Assembly: GCA_963277665.1 (NCBI GenBank)
Contig: OY728165.1
Span: forward strand, 1,155,648,050-1,155,712,049
Length of the DNA stretch: 64,000 nucleotides
From: Viscum album
Lineage: Eukaryota > Streptophyta > Magnoliopsida > Santalales > Viscaceae
Direction: 5' to 3'
Below are positions 26,801-41,266 of this stretch, piece by piece. The stretch's first letter is position 1; every line of letters begins with the position of its first letter. The notes under the pieces were generated by a model that saw nothing but the letters and a program-made list of their open reading frames with translations, ran no database searches and was not told the origin of the DNA. A program made the translations under genes and the position numbers.

Positions 26801-29800
26801 AATTTATCCCACTTCCATTTCATTCCAATAAAAATATTCATTCCTATCCCATGTTGAGGAATAAAATAATTGAGGCCTTTAATATACATAATTTTCTCCT
26901 TTTCATTGTATTTCCTTCTTAATGGAATCTCATAAGTTGATAAACATATTAAAATCACCCTTAATCATATATTATTTTGAATTTTTACCTCAATAATTCA
27001 TTGCTTGAAATTTTCCTCAGTGATTATATATAGTAAGTCCAACTCAAGACATGATTCGAGTAACCATATGGGCTTAATCATGTTCCATTATCATTAGAGT
27101 TCATAAAATAGTACCATGGGTAAAAACAAAATCATTGATGAATTATTCTCCCTAAAAGTAAAATACCACACTAAATTTGATAAAAATATCGTTTTCATTT
27201 TAAATTAAAAATAATCATTAATAATAAAATAATATAAATAATACACAAAACTAAACAAATCATACTAATGATACTTATCCATAGTTAATCCTACAACTCC
27301 TCCATTAATATATGATCAAACACCATTTCATCCACCATGAAAAGAGCTCCAAATATTCATATCTACAAAACATTGATTCCTTTACCCTTTCTGTATAATT
27401 ATATAATATATATACACTCACACTAAAGTGTGTATGAAGAGGTGAATATGTGAAAATCAATTTTTATTTTCCAATATGAAACCCATGAATTCCTATATAT
27501 GATTCATTCTAAACCACAAAAATAGAATTGAAAATAATTTACAATAATTAAAAAACATATTATCACACAATTACAAATAAATATAGTTCAACGCATAAAT
27601 ATGACTCACACCAATGTTTTCATTAGATAAGAGTAACCCTTGTCACTTTACCCCCACACACCAAAACTATGTCTAGTCATTAAAATTGTAAAAGACGTGG
27701 TTAAGACATAATCAATCTATGAATACCAACCTATGGTAATGAAATAAATTCATAGTGTAATATCACCCAAACTCCCAAAACAAAAACAACCCACATCTTA
27801 ATTATAATACAAATGTATTAATACTTCAAAATGAATTTTCAGTATTAATTTTTATCAATCCCAAGTTTTCATCAATTTGAATATTTATATTAATAATAAT
27901 AACTAAATATCTTCTGTAATCATATCCAAATTTTCTCTTTAGGAAAATTTGCTTCCATAATGATCTCCCACCAGTTATTAGTTTCTACCTCATTCAGGTA
28001 AGAAAAAATATACCTTCAATGTCTTAAGAGTATGAATAAACTAGATTATTTAGTTAGTATTTTATAACAAATTAATGTATAATTATACTCCAAAATCACC
28101 ATAAAATGATATAATATTATACATCTAAAATTTTATGTATTAATCCATTTTCATTAATCATACATGATCTATCACTTGTCCATGTACTTAGATCACATGT
28201 ACCAAAAAATATATATTTCATAAACACATTACATGTACATATATCCTTCCTCTCTAATAGGACTTCTACATTGATTCATTACTATAATTCTATAAAACAA
28301 AATTTCAAAATAAGAACAAAATATAAGTCATTTCTACCAATATTACAAGGTTCAAAAAACTACAAACATGAAATCCTAGGTTAGTTCTAAGTTTCTCTAT
28401 TACCCTTTTGATGATTCATTCCATTAATAATTCATGTCTCAAATATGAAATCAAAAATAATTTCAACCAAATAATTTTAATAAAAACAATAATTTAATAA
28501 ATATTTGAAATCACGTTCAAAAAAATTCAATGTAATAATATTATTTTCATAATCATAGTGCTCATTCATGTAATCTATATTTATTATTATCTGATTAATG
28601 AAAACAATTCCCACAAAAACAAATCATAGTTGTGGTCATATTTAGGTAACAACTAATAAATGTTATATAAGGGATCATATAATCACATTTCTTACCCAAC
28701 CCCACTACTAACTCAATTCATGCCATAAAGTGGTTATATGTACCTTTTTAATAATACCTATTGATTTTTGACCATCTTAAATTGCATGCCTTATAAATTA
28801 CCAATGACTTAACTTATATGTGTATCACTGCCATTAGCTAAATATTAGTCACATTATACATCTGGGTATTTAAATATCGCTTTCTAATCACATTTAAAGA
28901 TCATCCATATTTTAGATGAACTCCCCTAAAACATCAATGTACATAGTCTTTCATGAATTTTTGATCAACCATTCATTGGAAGGATTCACTATTGTTAACA
29001 ATCAAGTAATCTAATATATTTTAAATTGTTAATGATATATCATTACAATCATATGTTGAATTCCCATAATTTTAACATTAAATTATTATTCATCGTGGGC
29101 CACCCATTAAAAATTAGTAACTCATTTGGAGATATCCTCAGAAACAATAATTCAAATAGGTAAGGCATGGACCAGTCGACATTCCATAACACTTCTATTT
29201 AGAATTTTATTTTGGTTTTTTTAAGATTATTTTGATTATGTGATAAACCCATTCAATTAGTATTTAATGTAGTAACACTAGGTACATAAATTTATTTTCT
29301 CCTGTCGTCCTCATTGGGGATTAAATTTTAGTTGTTCAACAATAATAAATTTGTACATCCAAATTAATTAAATTCAATTAATTCCATTATAACCCATGAT
29401 TATTATATTGATAAAAGTAGTTTCATATCCCTTGTATCATCCTCAAAATTCACTTTCATAGACTTGATCTATATTCTAATTATGTTGATGTCTTTCACAT
29501 GATATTTCATTGATCTTCCTATTGACGAATTCAATTTAAACATGTGATTTAACATAATACTTTTATTTAAATAATTCATTTATTTGTATATCTCATCCAG
29601 GGTCTCCATTAGTGTATTTTTGGTCTTTTAATTCTATATGTGTAAGGACACATTTCAAACCATCATCATCTACACCACACTTGCCACTATTCAAACCTTT
29701 ATCATTTTCCTTTATCCATATTTTTCAATTTCGCACCCTATAAAATTTTGAGATCCTTCTTTGTGAGATTTTCTTACATCTACATCTTCCAAAAAATAAG

Positions 29801-32800
29801 CATGGTTCCATTTAACTAGTATATTTTCACCTTTCATAATTTCATTATAATATCTCTCAAAAATAGTATAACCAATTAAAATAATTATTTCATAATAAAT
29901 GTGAGAAATTTACAGTAGTTTATGAGTGTTTCAAAACAATTACATTTTAACACCACTTTTTTAAGAGGAGACTGAAAAACTGATAAAAACGCTTCATTTT
30001 AGAACATTGAGTTTACTTAAAATAATATCCATTAATATTTCAATACTATCAAAAAAACTATCAGTTGATTCTTTTTTTCATGAATTACAGTAATTAGGAT
30101 TTATTTTAGAAAACTATTCACGACATTATAGATGAATCATTTACACAATCTAAATAATTAAAAAAATCAATATGGAAGGTAAATAAGACAAATAATATTT
30201 TACCTAGTTTCGAATTTCATTTTACAAACACTATAAAACATTATAAAACCATTTATTATTTGAAATAAATGAACTATAAAAACTATATATAATGATATGG
30301 TGGAATAATTTGTATTGTTCAGTATAGTATTGTATAAAATATTAGTGTTATATAAGGTAAAATGTTAGTACCAATTTTTTTATGAGTTTAATTTTCAATC
30401 AAACACGGTTCAATACCATTCCAAATTTTTTTAAGACATCCACTATCACTATAGATAAACCAAACCTTACACTAACTGAACCATATAAGTCAATACAATA
30501 TTGAAATCCCCATTCAGTAAAAATAGTATCGTATGCATAGCCATTGGAATTATGTAGTCATATAGTAATATTACCCATATAATTTAATGTTAATAAAATA
30601 ATTTCTATGATAAATGGGCAATAGACTACTTGTGAACCTATGGAAAGTAAAATATTGTTGACTTGAAAAAAAATATTCATAATCCAAACAGGGCAACGAT
30701 GGTTCTGGGAAACTTGACCAAAGATGCCTGATCATCCCTTACTGTACTAATATAAATTACAAGGATCTTTAAGAGGAGAGGAAGTTAGGGATCACTATTG
30801 TCTTTTGATATTATAGTCTCATCCATGATAGATGTGTGACTCAAAATGATAATATATATGTAGAAATTTTATGCTCTAGTAAATTGTATCAAAATAAAAA
30901 TTCCACCATATTGTCATAGATCATCTTTTTATTATAATTGAATGTCCTTCCCCATACTCATATGGAGATTAATTTGGAACCACATTGATAATTCCATCTC
31001 AAAGTAGGTCTAATTTAACATGAATGTGTATTAGAATGTCCTCAGAACCATTACGGGTCTATTTCCTATAAAATGACATAAGAATCCCTAGGTGGTGCAC
31101 CCAAATTGATTCTATGGGAGAATAAATTCATTTGTAAAGAATTTATAAAGATATAAAATTCTATGATAGTTGGATAATCCATGCCAAATTAGTTGATAAT
31201 GATCCACTTTTTATAGGGAAATATTGTATGTAATCCAAATAGTGGATGATAAAATACATGATATTAGTGAAAGGATTCCATTGAAATTGGAGAGATCTAA
31301 ATGAAGAGGATTTATGGAATCATGGAGGCAATCAGGATATATTAGTAATTATTTTGTATCAAGACACATAAACTCACCAAAACACCTAAAACAAAAATTA
31401 TAGAGAAATGACCCCTGAGTTATATGTTCTATAAAATATAGGTATCTTTTCAAGTGTTTGTTCATTAATTAATATATATATATATTAAATATAAAATGTG
31501 GGATCCATGTTGAATTGTCAAATCGTGTTGTGTAGTAATGATTGAAAACTAAATTAATGAATAATGGGGAATCTCAAACAGTCAAACATCAAAGAGTAAA
31601 TAAAAAATGAAAGGATGAAAAATGGTAAATTCTATGAAATTATTCAATATTATCACCCCCTATGTTATATCATGTTCACTAGATCCCAAAAAATCAATAT
31701 TCATACACATGTCATGGAATTTGATACACACGTAGGGTTTCTTGAGAATATCTGTGAGATAATCCTCAATATGAGTGTTCTTAAGGATGATCTTCTATTC
31801 ATTAATGAGCACCCTAATTAAATTGAATTTTGTGTTGATTTTCTTGATCATACCATGGAATATAGGGCCCATTATTTACATAATGGTAGAATTTTTATTC
31901 ACATAGAGAACTAATGGATAAATTTCTATGAAGATAAATTCTTCCAATAGTCATGCCATATAGATACCATATAATGTCATCAATAGTGCATAAATGAACT
32001 CTACTTCACATGAAGACTATTCCAAAACATTTTACTTCTATAGTTTCTAGGTGATATAGTGGTTTATGAAGAATATAAAGACACCAACGATGCTCTTATG
32101 ATATTCAACTTTATAAAAAATTTCACAATAAATAAATCCCAACATGATTTACCATTTATATACCTTCATTTTATAGTGGGAATCATAGTTTTATATCCCA
32201 ACATTATGGTGTAATATGTTCTTGATTACTGCCAATTTATAATTGGGTGGATTCTCTATGAACCATCTTACATAGAAAACTATGTAGGCCAAGTGTGTTC
32301 TTGGTAACTATGGCTATTGATTATTATTTGTTATTGATTTCCATCTAAATATAGGTAGTTTATTTCCTTGATTATATTTAAATGGGAATACATAGTCACA
32401 TGACTACGGTTTCACACCCCCATTATTATATTCTAGAGAAACATAGAAATATGAGAATATAGAAAAAGGTAAATGTTACTTGGAACTTGGCTAAAATCAA
32501 TTCCATAGTATATAGTGTGAAAACCCAAGTCAATAACTAAGCATGGATTATTTATCACTACCATGAATCTAATTTTGTCATTAAAAATGTTGTGAGTGAT
32601 GACCAATTAAACAATATAAACCTGGTTGATTAGAAGAGACACATGATTTCCATGACGGTTCCTAGTTTTATTAGAGCCACAAATGTAAAATACTTACATT
32701 AGAAGGCTATTTTAAATTTTAAATTTCATGCTCTAGTTTCTTGGAATATTTTATAGTGTGTGTTTCTTATTTAACAAAACTTGTACTCATGGTTTTCAAA

Positions 32801-35800
32801 TGAAATTCTAGGGGCTAGTCAACATATGCCACTACTTAGAGGTAACCATTGAGGAATGTTAAATCAATATCATTAATATGTACCTAACACTCTTATTGGG
32901 CCACCATAATGATAATGATCCCAACTAATTCCATTAATAACACATAGAGAAATACCTCCTTGATGTCAATACCTAACCACTGGATTTATCCCTTTGTGAT
33001 GAGACCCACATTTTTTTTCCACCATGACATGACCATAATTCATTATCTTTATGATCCACCTAATCATTACTAAATAATGGCCAGTCAGGGTAACATTCAA
33101 TTATCCTCAATTTATTTCATCTCCTCAAGCATTTCCTTAAGAAAGAATCACTACATTTCTTCTTTGATGATTTTTGTTGGTTTTTTGGCCATAGTGAAAT
33201 GTAAATGGCCTAAGATAATATAATAATGTGAAAACCCAAGGGTTGTTTCTATAATGATGAGGTTTTTATGATATAAAGTGAAAATGGGATGTATTCATAA
33301 TTATTGTCAAGTGACTCTTCCAATTTAGACGATATAGATGTGAACTCCACTTTTGTTAATTTCATAGGAATCACCACATACACGTATGGTGTTTCAGATC
33401 TTATATAGCATGTTTTAATGGGTTTTACAAATGATCCAAGATCTATGGTATTGTTTTTGGTCTTTAATATCCTAAGTGCATATACCAAATTTTACTTAAT
33501 TTTTAATATTTCATCACAATCCAACATACCTTATTTTTATAAGAGATGCATTCCTACTATATAAGCTCATCGTATATCACATTATTCATTTAATTATTAT
33601 CATTTTAATTGGGTTCATAAATTTTTTATGAGTTGGAATTCAACCCATACCAAAAGAATATCATTGGTTAACTCATTTCATCCTCCATTTTAGGTGATTC
33701 TACACGTTTTTGACATGCATAATCTAACCAAAAGTGTGAAAAAAGAAACATTTAGTTGTTGTATATGATATGTATCATACAATTCCATCCCATAAAGACA
33801 TTATTTCATTGTGTAATAGATTATGAAAATGGTTGAGGAGACAGAGTCACCTTAAAACATTAGGGGAGACCCTTACCCTGTAGCAACCTCTGATCTATAG
33901 TGAGCAAGGTTTGGTTGTCATGTTCAATGACCCCACACTACTATGTTTAATAGAAATCTAGAAGCTAACATTGTATATCATGCTCAGTGTAGTGGTCATT
34001 GAATAGTAATAACAAGAAACTATATCCATAATTGTGATAAAAGAAAATAATATTATATCATGTCTCCACATTCATCGTGGCCATAAATCACTTGATCACC
34101 AATAGATAATGGTTCATTATCATAAATAGATTGAGCAAAATAGGGTTTCTTGTTTTATCCATGAAAAGTATGAAATACTAGTTCATTATCATTGTCATTA
34201 TTTTGATCATCCCCCAGATCTCATTATAGACAACATTAAGTATGTGCTTCAGGAAAAGGTCAACATGGTTTGGGAAATACACTATTAATTTATTCCCAAT
34301 GGGATAGATGTTCCATAACTAATTAATATATATCTAACACCCCCCCCTGCGTGAACCATATCATGTTGATAAAGGTCGTGCGATGTATGGAAATTTATAT
34401 TTTTGTATGTATTATCCCATCACCACGCCTCCTCTTACACTTTTTTTGACAAGTATACTAGTTATGAAATGTTATGTCTGCGGTTTTAATGTCGACTTGT
34501 GGAGTTCATCACCATGAACTGTAGGTTCTGCTGGTGGTCACAGATCATCAAGATATTTTCCTTGGTTTTAACTAGGAAACCATTCACATAAAGATTCTAT
34601 ATGTTTATGATGTTGGGGGTGGTCCTTGGGATGATGTATACCCTCATGATTACAAGGTCCCACTTTTGTTATGGGGAAACAAGATCATCCTTCACCACTT
34701 TATGTTGACAATATTTCAATCAAAAAACATGAAAATATCACAAGTCCTAGATTGAATCATGAATAATATTTCATGGGACTGAGTAAAATTTTTTATAGCA
34801 TCAATGTCGAGGTACCACAAACATTCATCATGTACATCCTCCTAATATAGTTTTCAAAAGGTATTTTACATGACCACCTAGAGATGTCTACATCATGATG
34901 TTGAACAATTGGGAGCCTTGGATTATGGTGGAGTGTAATCATGCATTATAGAGCATGGTATTACAAAAAAAGAGTGTGGGATCTCTGACATCACCCAATA
35001 ATAGATGTCGCATTTCCTATTTCATCTAAATATAGAAATATTTTTTCTAATAAACTATTTAGCAATTTTTTTTGGAATTTATCCCTAAATAAATGAAGAC
35101 TATAGATAGATTGTTAATGAACCCTTAAATTCCCAATATCACCACTATGAATCTTTCATCCCCATGGTTAGTGACATGAGTTTTTATACATGGAGTCATT
35201 ACGGGATCCCCATCCCCCACTACAAATTCTTCATATGTTAGACAAACTCCTCAAATGTGAGTGGATTCCATCTGGCACTAGTGGTGTCCAATGGCATATA
35301 ACAGTCCTTATATTCTATGATTCTCCATATTACCACCATTATATATAGAACCAAGTGGTTGAGTATCTTCTAAATTAAATTATAAATTTGAGAAAACCTA
35401 GAGGGTATGATTCACAATTACTTCTCCATGTCCTTATGTGGATTCTCTATATTGAAAAGTATTGTGAGAATGCTGACTGTCCTAGTGAGCCACATCATGA
35501 AGTCATCCATTGATTCAGTCTTGATGAAGGAAAATCCTTCCTAAACCCTGTAGTTGTTACAAGAATTATAATTTCACAATTTATAAATTTTTTTATTCTT
35601 GTTGTTCATAGTATTTCATGATTCTTTAGTTTGTTCCTTGATGATGGATATTGAGATCATATCATGTAGGTTAGTGAAATGGATAGCCTCAAAAATGATT
35701 TTATCTTCCATGAGTTTAGTTCCATTGGAATTAGTGATGTGCTAGTTTCCACATGCCTATAGTATAACCTGTATTATCAATTACTAGACACAATAGTTCT

Positions 35801-36480
35801 TATTAATTATGTTTGGATACACCATTGATACATGACCTCCTTCACCACCTTATGTACCACAATAGGTTCTTCACTAATTTCAACAATGATTTTTAGATGT
35901 TGAGATGATGTCTGGGAGCGTCGATGTGATCTAGTATTAAATACTATAAGTGGGTATCAATAGATCTATTTTTACTAAATATTAGTAATTATCACTATTC
36001 AATACACACAAACATACATGAACACCTGAAACATGATGGATATATAAATAACTCAGGGTTCATTTATGCTATAAAAATGGGATGTTTTTTAGTGGTGTTT
36101 CACTACTTTATATAAAAATGTAAATATAAAATAAAAGATCCATAGGGATTGGAAAAATGCATTAATAAATAATAGGGTCAACAAGCATTGAGGAATATTA
36201 GGTGCATTTTCATTAGTCAAACTATGTTAAGATAATAATAAAAAGAGTGAAATTTTTTTCACTGAACTGTAATTATTTAATTAGATATTGGAGGGAGGGA
36301 GAATCTCCTTGAAAATATGAAATGAATAAATAGAATATATAAAAGGTACAGGCAATAACCCAATAGGTTTTGATATGAGTAGATACACTGCAATACATGT
36401 AAGGACCATATAAGAAATAATAATATAGATACTCAATATATACATATTCAAATAAGTATTTTAAAACACACATATTTTAA
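20858..36480. other. AT-rich, gene-free DNA; no supported element boundary
   Basis: About 15.6 kb of AT-rich sequence with only short frames (under ~80 codons), none with a motif I recognise. The somewhat less AT-rich part 30650-36000 is probably old retroelement DNA. On the minus strand around 34390-34600 a translation such as 'VNGFLVKTKENIL' faintly recalls the RT catalytic region of gypsy elements, but it is too eroded to call. No PBS, PPT, RNA gene or clean tandem array was seen. Confidence 0.5.
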
Positions 36481-36850
36481 CACGTATATTTATATATGTA
36501 TATGTATTTCTATATATATATATTAATCTATTTGTGAGTGAATTTTTCATTTAATATTTAAATTTATATATTTATATAAGTATTTATATACAGTTATATT
36601 AATATTGATAATTAATTTATATTATTGTGTTTATAATTATATATGTGATTGTATAGATATATATTAATATATATCTATAATTAATTTATATTTTTATTTA
36701 TATTTATATATAATGAATATATATATATTATGAATCTATATATATATATATATATTTATTAATAATTAAATTTATATTTACATATATATATTAATAGTTA
36801 ATTTAAATACTTATATATATATATCTATATATATATATTAGTATATGTAT
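36481..36850. repeat. TA-rich low-complexity tract
   Basis: Nearly pure A/T, with many short runs of (TA)n interrupted by TTAAT and TTTAT. It probably arose by slippage in the 3' flank or LTR of the antisense element next to it. No higher-order period is evident. Confidence 0.8.
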
Positions 36851-36875
36851 CTCACTATTGATAAATATAAATCTA

Positions 36876-37266
36876 TTAAGCATCCTGAAATGATTCTTGA
36901 AATGCGTATTCATGAAAAATTGAAATTGTTGATAAATGTATGTTTTTCGTAGTGACATGAAATACATCATGAACTATAACATTTATTGGTGTAAATTCTA
37001 AATAATAATTTATATTCCAAACTATCTCAACAATATCAAATGCACCAATGTATTGGGGCTCCGTATTTTTTTCCTCTTTAGTCGTCGATGTCCCAGCCAT
37101 AGTGAAACTCATAAAAATAATCAATCTCTAACCATAAACTCAAATAGTTATCTTAAATGGTAAATCTGAGACTTCGTTCAAGTCTTAGATATCATTAATC
37201 AATAATATATTATATGAACTTGAATAACGAAATGTTGTACCATACTAGATCCCAATATGGACTTTT
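36876..37266 (-). pseudogene. Antisense gypsy integrase C-terminal fragment
   Basis: Read on the minus strand from 37266 downward. A degraded 'DLPFKITI.VYG' block leads into the 82-codon frame 36876-37124, which contains 'EPQYIGAFDIVEIVWNINYY' and 'VIVHDVFHVTTKNIHLS'. These correspond to the 'SPRYIGPFEILERVG...YRL' and 'IHNVFHVSMLRKY' blocks of gypsy integrase. The upstream part is missing because the LTR array beginning at 37267 interrupts it. It is therefore the older of the two. Confidence 0.7.
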
Positions 37267-40091
37267 TTTAACAACCATGTTACTTAAAGAATATTTTTCC
37301 TTTCTAGAATCAATTAGTAAAATTCAATATAAATATATAATGAAATAATATGTATTTATAGAAATTGAAGAAAACTATACTAATAGAATTATTGATTCAT
37401 TGTTCCAATAGTAATTTTTCCATTTAGAATATTAATATACCCCATAGAATAATAACCCCGCATATGAAAGTAGAAATGCAATTTAGGTATCTCATCAATG
37501 AAAATATAATATATTTATATGAGGAAATAACTCAAGAAATGTTTTAAAAATGATAACATAAGTGTTCTATTTTTTGTAAAACATAAATATTCATTTAAAA
37601 ACGTATAATAAACATAATAACAAAAAAATCAAAAAATATATTCAAAAATTAATATTATTTTTCATTATATTTATAATATTGTTTTTGGGACCTTAATTAA
37701 TATTTCATAGTGTCATAAAATAAGTTATAATATTAAAATAATTATTTTTTTAATAAAATATGTTTTTAATATAAAAAATCTAATTTCACATATTTATAAA
37801 ATTATATCATAAAAATGGAGTCCATTCCTGAAATCCACATGTTTAAAAATGGTTTTGGTGAATTTTAGCTATTTTTCTGAAATACGTGATTTTTTATTAA
37901 TAGTAAAATATATTAATTTGATTTATTTAACATATTATATTAAAAACATTAATTTTTTTTAGACATTTATGATTTAATCACCATTTAGTTCGAACTTACA
38001 TGCACAAGTTTCTATATCTAGCCAAAATAATCAACCCTATTGATAGTCTTGAGAAAAAAATAATAAAAAAAGCCTTGTAGATTGTCTAAATTATTCCTAA
38101 TTGTCTTTTAAATACTCATTTCCATATCCAACACCTAAAGGTATCACAAAAAGACCAAAACTATGTTCCTTAGATAAGTTCAAAAGTGGATTATATTCAA
38201 GAGGTAAAATCCTCTTTCTTTCTACTTTAAATCCATTATTTATTTCATTTCTTCTACCTTATCTTCACCATCACTATAAAAACTACCATGATAAATCTAA
38301 TATATTATATATAATGTAATATTTTTTTTAATGGAATATCCATCAACAAACCTCTTCTCATCTCCTCATATTCTATAAAATGAAAACATTATATCTGATG
38401 TGTCTACTACCCACCATTGTGGGTGAAAATCTTTCATTTTCCATTATCGCCTTCAAGTCATATTATTAAAAATAATTATAGCAAAAACTTATTTTAAATG
38501 GTATATCATATCTTTTTTTAAATTTAAGTATGTAATTTTTAGATATACTATTTAAATAAAACAAAATTAGTTTGTGATGGTCGGAAACCCACCATAAAAC
38601 AACCAAGCATTTATAATTAATGTTTTATCTATCAAATCATAAACATGTCAGTAAAAAAATATATGGGATCATTTAAAATTATGGAAACATATTAATACCA
38701 TTTCATTCAACATATAATGTTGTTCTTCTGTTTGAGAATAACTCTCATAAATATACACAAGGTAACCATCCAGAAATGTATGAAATGAACACTCAAGGAA
38801 TGAAAATTATGATATTTATCACTCATAAAATTTCTATAAGTGAAATTAATAAAATATTAATACATAAAAAATTATTTAAAAATCTTTTTAATTCAGTAAT
38901 TAATGAATCTAATTCAATTATCCAATATATTAAGTATATTTGTAGAATGCTTTCGGACATAAGGCAAGAGAATTCTTATCCCATTTTTAATTCTTTGACT
39001 TAGCCTTATAATCCATTATTATATGGTGCTATGCTTATTTATGAAATGAATTTTTATTATGTATCATTAAATTTTATAAACATAATCGATTCATATATTT
39101 AATTCTCACTTCATTGATATGACATTTGTAATGGAATTTTCTTTAAAAAACCTCTTTAAAGAATTTTATTCAATATTTTAAAAAGAATTTTCTTACATAT
39201 ATGACATGAATGGAATGTCCCACCTTAATGATTATTAAATATATTTATGCTTTCATTTTATTTTTACAATTTTATTTTAAAATAAAATGCTATAATTTAT
39301 ATTTTTCTTGCATCATAAAATGAAAAGTGATTTCAATATGAAAAATTAATCTATATTAAGAATGTTTCAATTATGAATGATTTATGTCTTATGATAAAAT
39401 TATTGTTCATGGGAATTTTTAATATGCTGGATGGTTCCATGATACTCTAAGGGAGGGGAGCCTGTTATATATCATCAATGAATTGGTTAATGGGATAGAG
39501 ATTACCGGTTAGTTTGATCCTAAGAGATAAGTGGTATATTCTATGATGGTTATTCCTTGTATAACAATTATGGTTACAAACAATGTATATAAGACATATA
39601 CATTATATGTATAAGTTATATGAAAGTTATAACACAATTTTAATTTTTTGATTTTTTTATTATATCTATGGGTTTTCACGAAACTTATGATATCATAAGG
39701 TAAACTAAAGAGATTGTATTTATTGTGTAAAATTAATAACAGTGTTGAAATGTTTCCATTCATGAAATAATGGTTTCATTTAAAATTTCATATATACCTT
39801 ACTAATATGTTAGCGCTCATCCCATGTTTTTTATGCATAAAGATAGAGAGTAATTCATGTTTAAAGATGTGATGTTTTATTATTAAAAAAATTCGTGTTT
39901 TATTTTAAATTTTTTATATTGTTAAAAAAATATTTTTTAAAATTGACTACTTTGTAAAATGTGAGATTATGTGAAATATGTTATGACCAAATCGCCTAAA
40001 CAAATAAAACTAAAATATACTTAAGAATATGTGAAACTGAATTCCAGGTAAATTAACTATATTATGTAATGTCTAAGGCTGGGTCCTTATA
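37267..40091 (+). repeat. Array LTR 1
   Basis: The eroded start TTTAACAACC (compare TGTAACACC at 45293) and the end TCCTTATA before a PBS give ~2.8 kb. It aligns by eye with LTR 2 through 'ATAAATATATAATGAAATAAT', the 'CATTATCGCCTTCAAGTCAT' block at ~38440 and the late 'GGGAGGGGAGCCTG' region. It is the most mutated of the three at its left end. Confidence 0.65.
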
Positions 40092-41266
40092 GTTGGTATC
40101 AGATAAAGGATTATATAATTTAGGGGTTGGGATATTGTTAATAGAAAACCCATAGATGATTATTAATTTATGGTTAAATTTAAATGATATTATATATATA
40201 TTTCCATGATTATTTTTTAAGATATGTATGTGTATAATGATTTTCTCAAAAGAAACAGAGATGATGAAGTAGGAAGGAACCTAGAGGAAGAAATAATTCT
40301 GAATCTCTAATCTGTAATGGTGATAATTATAACCAAGTAGTTTTTGAAAATAATGGATTAGTTTTTCAAGTCTATAAATGGGAGAAGTATATATAGACAA
40401 GATCATCTAGTTAAACCTCACAAAAATGTGTCAGTGGTTAAGCACTTTATGTTGAATCACCCTCCTACTTTTAGTGTAATTTTTGAACTAGTTGTAGATA
40501 TAGGGTGGATTAAATCCCTAATAAATATTTTCAATGTTATGGAATGTTCAGAACATACAAAATTTAGTCTTTCAATTTACCATTTTAAATGTTTCGTTGA
40601 ATAAGGATGGTCAATTGTCAAGAATATTAGGGATAATGAGGATATTGATTCTTTGGAATGTGATAAATTCCTAAATATTTTCTTTGAGAAATATTTTCTT
40701 TAGGAATCTCAACTAAGGATAGAAACAAAATCTTTGAATTATGATTGGAGGAGGGTTTTTTGGCAGTATATAAATAAAAATTGACTTGATTGGAAAGGTA
40801 TGCTGTCAATTTTATTCATGATCTTGATAGTAATACATTTTTGTCAATATTAAATCCAAGATATATTATTGAATGGGATTCTAATAATTTAAAAATTTAT
40901 TAAAAACTATTTTTATTGGTCCGTATGGTCGAAATAGATTTTATTGATGACCATGTTTTCTTTGATGACAAGTTGAAAAATAGGTCAATCTCATTGTTGA
41001 GTTATTGTGCTAGATTCATCTGATGTTCTAAGACCTGGTATTTTTTAGTTGGAAGATAACCATTATTATGAGAAAAATCATGTTCATTTTCTATATCATA
41101 GAGAGAACGGATTGTGGAATAATTTAATTCACCAGGTTAATATTTTTTAGAAAACCCCCACGGTTGAAGAAGTAATAGAAAAATATGAAAATTTTATGGG
41201 GAAAAAGTATACTTGTTTAATAACAGACTAAAATTATGAGTTTTAAATTTAAAAAATGGGAAAGAA
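40092..41266 (+). pseudogene. Array internal region 1: gag fused to pol tail
   Basis: At ~40455-40700 the translation shows a gypsy gag core: 'NHPPTFS', '.WIKSLINIFNVMECSEHTKFSL', 'AEYWWSSVKNIRD', 'IDSLECDKFLNIFFEKYF' (blocks in slightly different frames, with Trp and stop changes). At ~41050-41220 it shows the end of pol: 'LEDNHYYEKN', 'HRENGLWNNLIHQVNIF.K..TVEEV' and '.MGKKYTCL'. These correspond to 'YEENP.QILDRRE..LR.K.I..VKVLWRNH.VEEATWE..M..KYP.LF'. No protease, RT or integrase core lies between them. The unit could not move by itself. Confidence 0.7.
40094..40103 (+). promoter_or_regulatory. PBS of array unit 1
   Basis: TGGTATCAGA two bases after LTR 1, matching the tRNA-Met type used by the other elements here. 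Confidence 0.75.

Noticed and set aside
36481..36850. TA-rich tract as a centromeric satellite or origin
   Set aside because: No regular monomer is present; it is only low-complexity A/T.
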